Positions 1 through 7,839 of a DNA stretch of 64,000 bases are shown piece after piece (the first letter of the stretch is position 1; each line of letters begins with the position of its first letter). The DNA comes from Legionella wadsworthii DSM 21896 = ATCC 33877 (GTDB lineage: Bacteria > Pseudomonadota > Gammaproteobacteria > Legionellales > Legionellaceae), in contig NZ_KL370760.1 of assembly GCF_000701265.1 (NCBI RefSeq), positions 57,921 to 121,920 of the forward strand, written 5' to 3'. A program made the translations under genes and the position numbers. Under the pieces are notes generated by a model. That model was not told the DNA's origin. It was given only the letters and a program-made list of their open reading frames with translations, and made no database searches.

Positions 1-1
1 G

Positions 2-56
2 CACCGCGGCTTGTCCGCGGTGTCTAAATCTTAGATCCCGCGGACAAGCCGCGGGA
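2..56. repeat. Pair of inverted REP-like palindromes
   Basis: Two perfect GC-rich hairpins lie back to back: an 8-bp stem with loop CTTGT (2-22), and an 8-bp stem with the complementary loop ACAAG (36-56). The core CCGCGG-CTTGT-CCGCGG is thus present once in each orientation, as in paired REP/BIME elements. A similar core recurs at 18763 and, degenerated, in the tandem array at 7325. No transposase is adjacent. Confidence 0.75.
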
Positions 57-60
57 CGTA

Positions 61-100
61 GGCGAGTAGTCGCTGGACGAGGCGAGTAGTCGCGGGACGT
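61..100. repeat. Two tandem copies of a 20-bp unit
   Basis: Two adjacent 20-bp units beginning GGCGAGTAGTCGC differ at two positions (13-14 region and the last base). They lie between the REP-like hairpins and the 3' end of the acyltransferase pseudogene. They could be a decayed part of the same REP cluster. No function is visible. Confidence 0.55.
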
Positions 101-109
101 AGGTGATGC

Positions 110-2098
110 TCAAGAAATAATCTGTTGAATAAGAAAATTTTTGCCCAGATACCTAGAAGCATTTGGAGTCAGATGACCATAATCCCACGTAGTAATTGAA
201 CTTTTTATATCCTCATCGGTATGAGTCAGGCATCCTTTCTCATTACAAAAAAATCCGATGACATCAACATATTGTACTTCCTTACTCGTTTTAAATTCTC
301 GTAATAATTGCTTGTTGCTCTCTATGATTTTTTGATCAAGACCTAATTGGGTACGTTTTGGTTGGGTAAGCCAAAGTTGCCGGGCAATAATCTTCGGCAA
401 ATCAGTTGTCCATTGGGGCGTGGGGCCTAAAAACAATATTTTTTTGACACCCAGCTGATGTAATTTATTGCCAATATCTTCCATGTTTTTAATTGAGTGA
501 TTTTTAGCCTGAGCGACAAGTACAACATCCGGACGTGTTTTGCGGATGGTCTCCATGGCAAAGTAATTAGACTGAGCACACTGATTGGTTGTCGAGGGAA
601 GCGCCACATTGGGATTGGGTGCACAACCAGAAGAAGCTACTTGCAGCACTTGCCAATTATTCGGGATATAATGGACAATTCCTGGAGAAAGAGCCTGAGC
701 ATGGGAGTCTCCCCAAATTAATACTGATTTCTCAAAATGTAAATCCCTAACATAACAACTAGAATCAAGACGCTCTACGGGTTTACTGTTGGCAACACCT
801 CCCTCAAGCTGACCATCCTTCCGATATTTTTTGCCATTAAAAAAAGCACATTCACCTCGCCACTCTTTAGGAAGATTAACGGCTCGAAGATATTTCCATT
901 TTGGAAAACTATTTTCAAAGTGCGCTATAAACTGCTCTCTTTCCTTAGTCCTGAAAGAGAAACCATCATTTTTAAAAGTTGCGTAACCTGCACAGCCAAT
1001 TAAAACCATTAATGGCACCAGTGCCGCCATTTTAATTGTGTTATGTCCGCCAAACCTGATTTTTCTCTCTACAAATTGAAACGTAACCCACGCAAGGATG
1101 ATTGAAAGAAGAACGGCTGTTATACGTGTTATACTGTCAAGCATCCCACTTTCGACAATTCTCAGAAAAGACAGTAAAGGCCAGTGCCACAAATACAGAG
1201 GGAAACTAATAAGTCCAAACCATACCATCACTGGATGGGACAATAACTGACGATTAATCCATGCCTGAGGCCCTGCTGCAATAATGAATACGGCACCAAG
1301 AGTGGGAATTAATGCCCATGTACCAGGGAAGCTTAAGTTTTTGTTGATATGCCAAAAGCCATAAATCAAAAGAAAAAAGCCTATGAAAGAAATAATAGAC
1401 TGGAAACGAGAACTTAAACTTAGAAAAAAATTATTGTAATTGAGAACAAGCCATCCGAGTAAACTGCCGCATAAAAGTTCCCAAAAGCGATTTTGGGGAG
1501 AATAAAAAGCAGCAAGACTATCCTGATTTATCCCTTGAAGATTCAGCCAGAAAGAAATACTTGCCACTGCAACTGTAACCAGTAAAAGATTAAACTTACA
1601 TTTCCAGGCAAGCCAAAGTAAAATTGGCCAGACAATATAGAATTGCTCCTCAATCCCCAAACTCCAAAGATGCAGGAGTGGTTTGGTTTCTGCTGAGTTA
1701 TCAAAATAACCTATCTCTTTCCACAAGACAAAATTGGATACAAACCCAGCACCGCCGGCAATATGTTTTCCCAGCTGCTTGAATTCGTCAGCAAACAGCA
1801 TCATCCATCCAAAAGCATAACTGGCCATTAATATTAAGATAAGTGCGGGAAAGATGCGTTTAATTCGGCGAGTGTAAAACTCAGTGAAACTATAAGTCCC
1901 TTTATCTAAATTTTCAAAGATAATGGTTTAAATCAGAAAACCCGAAATAACAAAAAAAATATCAACGCCAATAAAACCGCCCTGAATCCAGTTGGGAAAA
2001 GCGTGGAAAATAACCACTGACAAAACTGCAATTGCCCTCAGTCCATCAATGTCTGGGCGATACTTTGGATGTGAAGGACTACGTAGTTCCATATTCAT
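110..2098 (-). pseudogene. OafA/YrhL-type acyltransferase with C-terminal SGNH domain, interrupted by an in-frame stop
   Basis: The family is an integral-membrane acyltransferase-3 domain followed by a periplasmic SGNH/GDSL-like domain; members O-acetylate cell-surface glycans. Reading from the ATG at 2098, the frame gives the classic start of the family ([20 protein letters not shown], then [17 protein letters not shown]). It then hits TAA at 1930-1928 (codon 57). The same frame continues with no further stop through ten or so membrane segments to the SGNH part (IWGDSHAQALSPG block I; a DYGHLTP block near the C-terminus, holding the catalytic Asp/His region) and ends at 110. Relatives have Ser or Thr at the stop position, so a single TCA-to-TAA change would explain it. 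The longest intact piece starts at 1828 (572 codons) but lacks the first membrane helix and the conserved His, so it is probably inactive unless the stop is read through. Confidence 0.85.
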
Positions 2099-2418
2099 CC
2101 GGCCTAGTTTCTATAGGTACATAGAATTGACATCAATCTCAATTCTATCTGTTCTTTTGAAGACGGCCTGTATCCTGCCATAAAAATACTTCTGCAACAA
2201 GGTATTAAAACCAGTGCTTTAATAAAAACCATCTAAGATTAGCAACGCGCACATACAGATGCTCATAAAAGTTGAGGTATAAAGTTTTAGGCTAGGTGAG
2301 ATAGGAAAAGTATGATACAAAAATTGATAGAGCATATAATTAATCTCGAAGTATTTTATCTCCTCGTAAGCATGCAATTAAAATAAAATTCTAACGACTG
2401 TAATCATAGGAGTTTTTT
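2099..2418. other. Intergenic region upstream of greB
   Basis: AT-rich spacer between the divergent acyltransferase pseudogene and greB. It should hold both promoters. The last bases (TAGGAG, 2408-2413) are the greB ribosome binding site. I see no RNA gene or clear hairpin. Confidence 0.5.
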
Positions 2419-2964
2419 ATGAGTAAAGCTTTTACAAAAGAAGATGATGAGTATAATGAGCCAGAACGCCCAGAAACCGAGTTGCCTCACTTCAAAAATT
2501 ATATGACCCCTGTTGGTTTTGAAATGCTGCAAAATGAATTACGCAATTTAGTGAGTCATGAACGGCCTGAAGTTGTGAAAGTGGTCAGTTGGGCAGCAAG
2601 AAATGGCGATCGTTCGGAAAACGGGGATTATATTTATGGTAAAAAACGGTTACGTGAAATTGATAGACGTATCCGCTATTTAACCAAACGATTAGAAACC
2701 GCCGAAATAGTTGATCCGAAACGTCAATTGGGTCTTACTCAAGTATTTTTTGGCGCTACTGTTCAATACATGAATGAACAAGGTGAAACTCATTGCGTTA
2801 AAATTGTGGGTATAGATGAAGCAGACATTCATGCTGGAAAAATAAGCTGGATTTCACCTTTGGCCAAAACATTATTGAAGGCAAGAGTTGGAGACAACCT
2901 CACTTTATGGGTAGGTCCTGAGAAAAGCCATTTAACAGTGACCCATATTTCTTACCTCGAGTAG
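2419..2964 (+). CDS. greB: Transcription elongation factor GreB
   Basis: GreB binds backtracked RNA polymerase in the cytoplasm and stimulates cleavage of the extruded transcript 3' end. The 181-residue product has the N-terminal coiled coil (about residues 25-95) with the conserved tip, seen here as NGDRSENGDYIYGKKRLREI including the acidic D/E pair. The C-terminal FKBP-like domain follows (about 105-180, with the ISPLAKTLL motif). The extended basic and acidic N-terminus and PERPETELPHFKNYMTP fit GreB rather than the shorter GreA. The start is supported by AGGAG a few bases upstream. It stands alone, with unrelated neighbours on both sides. Confidence 0.95.
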   Translation: MSKAFTKEDDEYNEPERPETELPHFKNYMTPVGFEMLQNELRNLVSHERPEVVKVVSWAARNGDRSENGDYIYGKKRLREIDRRIRYLTKRLETAEIVDPKRQLGLTQVFFGATVQYMNEQGETHCVKIVGIDEADIHAGKISWISPLAKTLLKARVGDNLTLWVGPEKSHLTVTHISYLE

Positions 2965-3149
2965 AAAGAAAAACCTTTAGGTGGCTGTTGCAAATCAGAA
3001 TTGTTGGTTTACTTGATCCTGTTTTTCTCTTCTAGATGAAATACAGGCATCTCACTTTAAGTTGGATTTTATCTGAAATATAATACATGCTCGCATGAAG
3101 TGGGGTAATAGAAATCCCTATTGGAATTATAATAACATTTAGGAAAATG

Positions 3150-3539
3150 ATGAAAAAATATTTATTTGTAATCGCGTTATTTGCGGGTTCAAGCGTATTT
3201 GCCCAATCGAACAAATCCATCAATATTGAAGGAGATTACAACTGCACAGGTACCGAACATGATACAAAAGCCAAGTTTACCTGTGATGAATCGATCAAAA
3301 AAACTGGAGAGACCTATGCATTTACGGCGAAATGCAATGATGGGACTTCTTTTACCGGGACAGGTATTTATGATTTAAAACAACACCAACTTTCTATTGC
3401 TTTTAGGAATAATCGCAACATGGAAGAAATTGGTATTTCAGTAAAGAGCATGAGACAAGATGGCCAAATGATTGGAAAATGGACTAATCTTGATAAGTCT
3501 ACTATCGGCCATACAACTTGCATCAAACAAAAAACTTAA
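3150..3539 (+). CDS. Small exported protein of unknown function
   Basis: About 129 residues. A typical Sec signal peptide (MKKYLFVIALFAGSSVFAQ) precedes a mature domain of about 110 residues with four cysteines (NCTG, FTCDES, AKCNDG, TTCIK), which could form disulfides in the periplasm. The pattern of short beta strands (GDYNCTG, GTGIYDL, GKWTN) resembles small lipocalin-like or beta-sandwich periplasmic proteins, but I recognise no family. The second of two adjacent ATGs (3150) is better spaced from AGGA at 3141 than the first (3147). Monocistronic. Confidence 0.7.
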   Translation: MKKYLFVIALFAGSSVFAQSNKSINIEGDYNCTGTEHDTKAKFTCDESIKKTGETYAFTAKCNDGTSFTGTGIYDLKQHQLSIAFRNNRNMEEIGISVKSMRQDGQMIGKWTNLDKSTIGHTTCIKQKT

Positions 3540-3718
3540 AAATTCTACCTGAATTAAACGGATTAGTTTTGTGGCAAAGGATTGCCTTATATTAAACTAA
3601 AAAATTGGCACTTCAACCGCATGTGGTGAAATAAGCAAAGAGAACTCACTTCAATTTATTGTCCCCTGCTTCCTTTCATATGACTCTTTTGGATTATCCT
3701 ACATAAGGGTAAAATGGA

Positions 3719-4162
3719 TTAGACCAATAAAGAACTAAACCATTTTTCTACGGTCTCTTGACCCAAATTATCGTAAATGTAGGATAAATATCGATTTAGT
3801 TCTAACTCGAAATCAGGAAGCAGAAGATCTTTTTGTTCTTCTTCACCTATGGGAGTATGATGAATATATCCATCAAAAAACTCCATGCAAAAATTTAAAT
3901 AATCTTGAGTAAACAATAAGAATGTGTGCCACATGTCATCCATGTCGCTCATTTCCTTATGGATGACACAGTGAAATTTTAATGACTCATTATGAGGATC
4001 AACACTGATCTCTGTTTTATGTTTTTGAGAAAGCCAAAAATACTTCATTAATTCTGCGAAAGCTTCATCACTTTTCAATTGATTGTCAGGATAGTCCCTT
4101 GAGTATCGATTAAGAACTTTTTGATTGCTGTAGCTCAAGAGACTTTTAATTGCTGGTAACAC
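3719..4162 (-). CDS. Unknown protein with a WHxF-type motif resembling glycine-rich-domain (GRDP) proteins
   Basis: About 147 residues. The central stretch DMDDMWHTFLLFTQDYLNFC followed by FDGYIHHTP resembles the conserved core of glycine-rich domain proteins (D-x-x-W-H-x-x-x-L then Y-x-x-F-C-x-x-x-F-x-x-x-I-H-H). The conserved His and Cys residues could bind metal or be catalytic. No function is established from the sequence. The upstream small ORF ends 6 to 9 bases before the two tandem GTG codons, and its stop overlaps the AAGGA ribosome binding site. Translation of the two is therefore probably coupled; the second GTG (4162) has the better spacing. The pairing suggests the protein acts on, or with, the small peptide. 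Confidence 0.65.
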   Translation of the reverse strand: MLPAIKSLLSYSNQKVLNRYSRDYPDNQLKSDEAFAELMKYFWLSQKHKTEISVDPHNESLKFHCVIHKEMSDMDDMWHTFLLFTQDYLNFCMEFFDGYIHHTPIGEEEQKDLLLPDFELELNRYLSYIYDNLGQETVEKWFSSLLV

Positions 4163-4171
4163 CACGAGTCC

Positions 4172-4300
4172 TTAAATTTTGTTGATGCGAAAACCACAGG
4201 GCACACCACACTGGGCAAAACATTCCGCCGCAGCAAATTTTTTCAATTTTTTCCTAACAATCAAGTTAATCAAATCTATCTTATTCACCAATAACTCCAT
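4172..4300 (-). CDS. 42-codon peptide with a three-cysteine C-terminus, coupled to the downstream gene
   Basis: A short ORF ending AECFAQCGVPCGFRINKI. The N-terminal half is hydrophobic and basic (KIDLINLIVRKKLKKF), the C-terminal half has three Cys and two Gly; the split looks like leader and core of a modified peptide. The ATG at 4300 has no obvious ribosome binding site. A GTG at 4288 does have GGAG at good spacing (giving 38 residues), so the true start may be there. The stop TAA forms part of the ribosome binding site for the gene at 4162. No transporter or known peptide-maturase lies nearby. That the peptide is expressed is inferred only from the coupling and the composition. Confidence 0.45.
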   Translation of the reverse strand: MELLVNKIDLINLIVRKKLKKFAAAECFAQCGVPCGFRINKI

Positions 4301-4663
4301 TTATATTTAAAAAAAGAGATTATAAATTTTTTATAAAACGATGCAAGCGGGGTAGATTATATTAAGTCACTAATTTTTAGATCTTTTTTTTTAGATAACC
4401 CATTAAATATCATGATTAATATTATCTTTATAAAGGAAAATCCCAAAACTGCTCACAACCCATATAACTATCCATTGGCTTGATTTTTATTGTATGTTTT
4501 ATCAGTTTCAGACTTTGGATATTAATTTGAGAGAAACCAACATTAGAATTAGAGGGCTCTGTTAATTGAGACCATTAAGCGCGTTTTCGGTAAATGCAGG
4601 TCTTTGTGAAGCGTGGGGCATTTAATACTGAAGAAAGTTTTGTATTTCAGTAGGGAAATAATA
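4301..4663. other. Intergenic region
   Basis: Very AT-rich spacer between the peptide operon and the gene ending at 4664, both on the minus strand. It contains long A/T runs near 4305-4400 and must hold the promoter for the peptide operon. No clear terminator or RNA gene was seen. Confidence 0.4.
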
Positions 4664-4963
4664 TTATTTTACAAATGACATGGCCATGCTCACACCTTGT
4701 TGAAGCACGTCCTCTCCTTCGTCAAGCAATGAACTTTGATTCTGTCCTCCTCCACTTCCCATCTGCATCACCGAATCTAAATTATCAGGCAACATGGATG
4801 AAACAGATTGCAGGGGATCTGAAAACATACCCCCTGAAGGAGCGCTCATAGAAAAGCTTTGATCATCGCTATTTGAGGATTGGTTTTGAGTCTGGCTTTG
4901 TAACATCTTATCGGCTTCATCCAATGCGACTTGGGCGGCTACTACCCCGACTATTTGGGCCAT
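4664..4963 (-). CDS. Small Ser/Gln/Gly-rich protein of unknown function
   Basis: 99 residues: MAQIVGVVAAQVALDEADKM, then a low-complexity Gln/Ser stretch (about 22-45), then repeated LPDNLDSVMQMGSGGGQNQ-type segments, and a hydrophobic C-terminus (GVSMAMSFVK). There is no signal peptide, membrane helix or recognised domain. Composition suggests a disordered, possibly secreted or structural protein. The frame is open with a plausible ATG, but there is no independent support such as a conserved domain. Confidence 0.5.
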   Translation of the reverse strand: MAQIVGVVAAQVALDEADKMLQSQTQNQSSNSDDQSFSMSAPSGGMFSDPLQSVSSMLPDNLDSVMQMGSGGGQNQSSLLDEGEDVLQQGVSMAMSFVK

Positions 4964-5108
4964 ATGAACATCTTAATTATAAAATACCATATATTAATAA
5001 TAGCATAAATAATGCCCATCTAAGGACGTACATCGTGATAAGTGAAGGGATTAAATCTTCACCAATGAAAGTAAATCAGCTTTTATAGTTGAATTTTTTA
5101 AGTTACAG

Positions 5109-5660
5109 TTATTCAATTGATCGAATCACCCGTGCTGGATTTCCTCCAACAAAGGAATTGGAGGGAACACTTTTAGTGACTACAGAACCCGCTGCTACCA
5201 CAGAGTTCTCACCAATTGTCACACCCCCTATAATCGTTGCACCTGCAGCTATCCAGACATTTCCCTCAATCACTATGGGTTTGCCAATTGTTGTGGTGTG
5301 ACGAAGGGACAGCTCAAGAGGATGACTTGCTGTGATAATACTCACATTTGGCCCAATCATCACATTATCCGCTATGCTCAGTCCACCAAGATCATAGAAA
5401 GTACAATTCTGGTTTACGAAAAGGTTCTGGCCGATAGAAATTTCGCCACCCCCCACCGAATAAAATGGTGGAATTAATAAAAAGCTCTCGTGCACTTTTT
5501 TGCCAATGAGTTCACTAAAAAGGACCCTAATTTCTTCGGCATCATCCATTGACAATTGATTAATCTTTGCAGTGATCGCCAGGGCACGCTTGATATTGGA
5601 CAACATGGCAGCGGATTCTGGTGTTTTGTTATAGATTATCTTGGAGGGTTGTTCCGACAT
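5109..5660 (-). CDS. Sugar O-acetyltransferase, LacA/Maa/NodL type (left-handed beta-helix)
   Basis: Acetyl-CoA-dependent acetylation of a sugar hydroxyl (maltose, galactoside or Nod-factor type). The 183-residue product has the N-terminal helical cap (residues about 15-60) found in maltose acetyltransferases. It then has hexapeptide repeats (IGQNLFVNQNC, IADNVMIGPNVSII, the catalytic-His region ASHPLELSLR). It closes with the conserved IGENSVVAAGSVVTKSVPSN and GNPARVIR end block. Length matches the family. The gene stands alone on the minus strand with AAGG upstream. Substrate cannot be read from the sequence. Confidence 0.88.
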   Translation of the reverse strand: MSEQPSKIIYNKTPESAAMLSNIKRALAITAKINQLSMDDAEEIRVLFSELIGKKVHESFLLIPPFYSVGGGEISIGQNLFVNQNCTFYDLGGLSIADNVMIGPNVSIITASHPLELSLRHTTTIGKPIVIEGNVWIAAGATIIGGVTIGENSVVAAGSVVTKSVPSNSFVGGNPARVIRSIE

Positions 5661-5952
5661 AAAATAACCTTAGAAAAAATTATGGATTCTGGCCAGGGTA
5701 CTATGATTTTAAGTACTTGCTAAGAACTCAATATAATAGTCCACGTAATTTTTTTATCATCTCTTCATACATAGTTCAATGAAGCCGCGGAAAGTAAACT
5801 TCACTCTCTATTTTAAATTTAAAAACGTGCTAAGATGTAAATCTACTTATCTGTCAGCCCTATTTTTTGGCACATTTACCTGATTCATGCATCCGGAAAG
5901 ATAAGTAGCTGCGGAGTGCTCTGTAACGAGTTGTTTTACTGGAGAAATTAAC

Positions 5953-7290
5953 ATGCTGCAAAAAAAAGAGATTAAAGATTCAAAACGTTTATTTGAAAAA
6001 GTGGATTCTTTAGTAGACCCTGTGCTCCAAACGATTCCTGAAAACCCTCAATTTTGTCTCAACAACAACAAACAACTGCGATTTTTCGATGCCGAAACTT
6101 TAACGGGTATGCAAAAATCTGCTCTGGATTGCCGAACTTTAATTGGTATTGTTGATGCGAGCGGTCCAACCGGTATCGGATACATCCTGACAGCACTTCC
6201 TGAAAGCGAGGATAAATCAATCATCGCAGGGGATAAAGTGCTTCAGGCATGGCATGATCAATTTCCTTTGGCTAAATATCTAAGTGCAAACGGGGAAAGG
6301 GGAAGACAATTAGAATTATATTATCATGAGCGTACTCTCGATTCGGTTGATCATCTATTTGATCGGTGGGTATGGGATTCACTTCCAGAAGAAGTCCGGC
6401 AAATTCCCGTATTGGAAAAACAACTTCGCGAATGCCAGGACGATCTTGCCCAGCTTTCAGAAGATGAAAGCGATGAAGAAATTCAAAATGAAATCACACT
6501 ACTCCAGGAACAACTGCAAACCGCTAAGGGTATTCGCGACACGCTGAATCTTGTTGAAATTAAGACACACGCCCTGTTACAAGCGCAAGTAAGTGTTGCT
6601 ATCGCTGTTGCCGAGCAAAAAAGATGGAGTGAACTACTGAATTTTGATCAACAAAATCCAGATTGTATTTTAAGTGAAGAACAATTCACTGCACTTGTCT
6701 CCCAAGCAGTTGATTCATTCGTCGCTCGCAATTATGCCCTCCTTGGGCGGGATGAATCAGGACCACTGGTAAAACATCTGGCAAATCGCAGAGAATTACA
6801 AAACGAAAAACGCTCCAGTGCAGAAGGAAGTTTGCGCACGCACACGACAGTTTCTGGTGAAACACATCAACTCTCCTTGACTGAAGTTCGAGATCCAATA
6901 AATCGCACTCTCTTTATTGATACTTCTAAAATCAGTGAAGGCAAAAAATTTCTCGACATTATTGTAGGTGCTTGTCTTTTGACAGCGCAAGATCTGCCTC
7001 AAGTGATCCAAGAATTTATTGATTTTAAAATAACGACAGATAAATCTTATCCTGACAATGCTCAGAAAACATATCATCAATTTCGTGAAGGCAGCCTCAA
7101 ATTACCACCGGAACAAATGGAACTTCTTGCAGACTTTGGTGTTAAGTGTTTTCTGTCCCACTCGGATTCTGCGAAAATAAGTCCCAAATTAGAGCGATTA
7201 GGTTTCTTGAAAAAGTCCCGAAGTTTAGATGATCTTAAAGGTTTTGAAAGCAACAAATCTGCCAGGCTTACAGGTACATGGTCGCCATAA
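5953..7290 (+). CDS. Unknown coiled-coil protein, candidate effector
   Basis: 445 residues, soluble, no signal peptide or membrane helix. An N-terminal region (about 1-140) with GPTGIGYILTALPES has no recognised fold. A predicted coiled coil follows (about 148-190, PVLEKQLRECQDDLAQLSED onward, rich in Glu, Gln and Leu). A C-terminal half of mixed composition comes next. Start ATG has GGAG upstream. Size, lack of recognisable family, coiled coil and isolated position are typical of Legionella Dot/Icm substrates, but this is only an inference. The 3' end is followed within 40 bases by the hairpin repeat array. Confidence 0.65.
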   Translation: MLQKKEIKDSKRLFEKVDSLVDPVLQTIPENPQFCLNNNKQLRFFDAETLTGMQKSALDCRTLIGIVDASGPTGIGYILTALPESEDKSIIAGDKVLQAWHDQFPLAKYLSANGERGRQLELYYHERTLDSVDHLFDRWVWDSLPEEVRQIPVLEKQLRECQDDLAQLSEDESDEEIQNEITLLQEQLQTAKGIRDTLNLVEIKTHALLQAQVSVAIAVAEQKRWSELLNFDQQNPDCILSEEQFTALVSQAVDSFVARNYALLGRDESGPLVKHLANRRELQNEKRSSAEGSLRTHTTVSGETHQLSLTEVRDPINRTLFIDTSKISEGKKFLDIIVGACLLTAQDLPQVIQEFIDFKITTDKSYPDNAQKTYHQFREGSLKLPPEQMELLADFGVKCFLSHSDSAKISPKLERLGFLKKSRSLDDLKGFESNKSARLTGTWSP

Positions 7291-7324
7291 TTTAAAAAAT
7301 AGGACGGAGCAATTCCTTCCAGAG

Positions 7325-7655
7325 CTACTTGCCACGACTTGTTCGCGGCATCCATACCCCACCTACTTGCCGCGATGTTCGCGGCATCCATACCCCAACC
7401 TACTTACCACGATGTTCGCGGCATCCATATCCCAATCTACTTGCCGCGACTTGTTCCCGGCATCCATACCCCAACCTACTTACCACGATGTTCGCGGCAT
7501 CCATACCCCAATCTACTTGCCGCGACTTGTTCGCGGCATCCATACCCACCTACTTGCCGCGATGTTCGCGGCATCCATACCCCACCTACTTGCCGCGACT
7601 TGTTCGCGGCATCCATACCCCACCTACTTGCCGCGACTTGTTCGCGGCATCCATA
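7325..7655. repeat. Nine-unit tandem array of REP-like hairpins
   Basis: Nine contiguous units of 36-39 bp starting at 7325, 7363, 7400, 7437, 7476, 7513, 7550, 7586 and 7624 (the last partial). Most carry a 7-bp palindrome GCCGCGA/TCGCGGC with loop CTTGT (long units) or TGT (short units), followed by CATCCATACCCC. Order is long, short, short, long, short, long, short, long, long. In three units (at 7325, 7400 and 7476) the left arm is changed to ACCACGA or GCCACGA, and the unit at 7437 has a right-arm change. The unit shares the CTTGTcCGCGG(g)ATCCA core with the REP-like elements at 2 and 18763. All forward frames are open through the array, but no real gene is implied. Confidence 0.9.
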
Positions 7656-7839
7656 GGAGGGTGAATTATAATACCAATACCATTCTCTTGAAGCTGGACT
7701 TTATAATGGATCTCTATTTATGGGATTCATTTGCCATTAAAAGAATTTCTAAATGCTCTTTAGATATGAACCCTACATTGCAAGGCATCAAAATGAGCCC
7801 ATTTAAGCGGGTTTTTTCTAAAAAATGCGACCCAATCAA

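Noticed and set aside
7325-7655. CRISPR array
   Set aside because: Units are contiguous near-identical 36-39 bp hairpins with no unique spacers, and there are no cas genes.
7795-7817. Terminator after the repeat array
   Set aside because: CCC/GGG stem of only about three pairs before six T; too weak to call.
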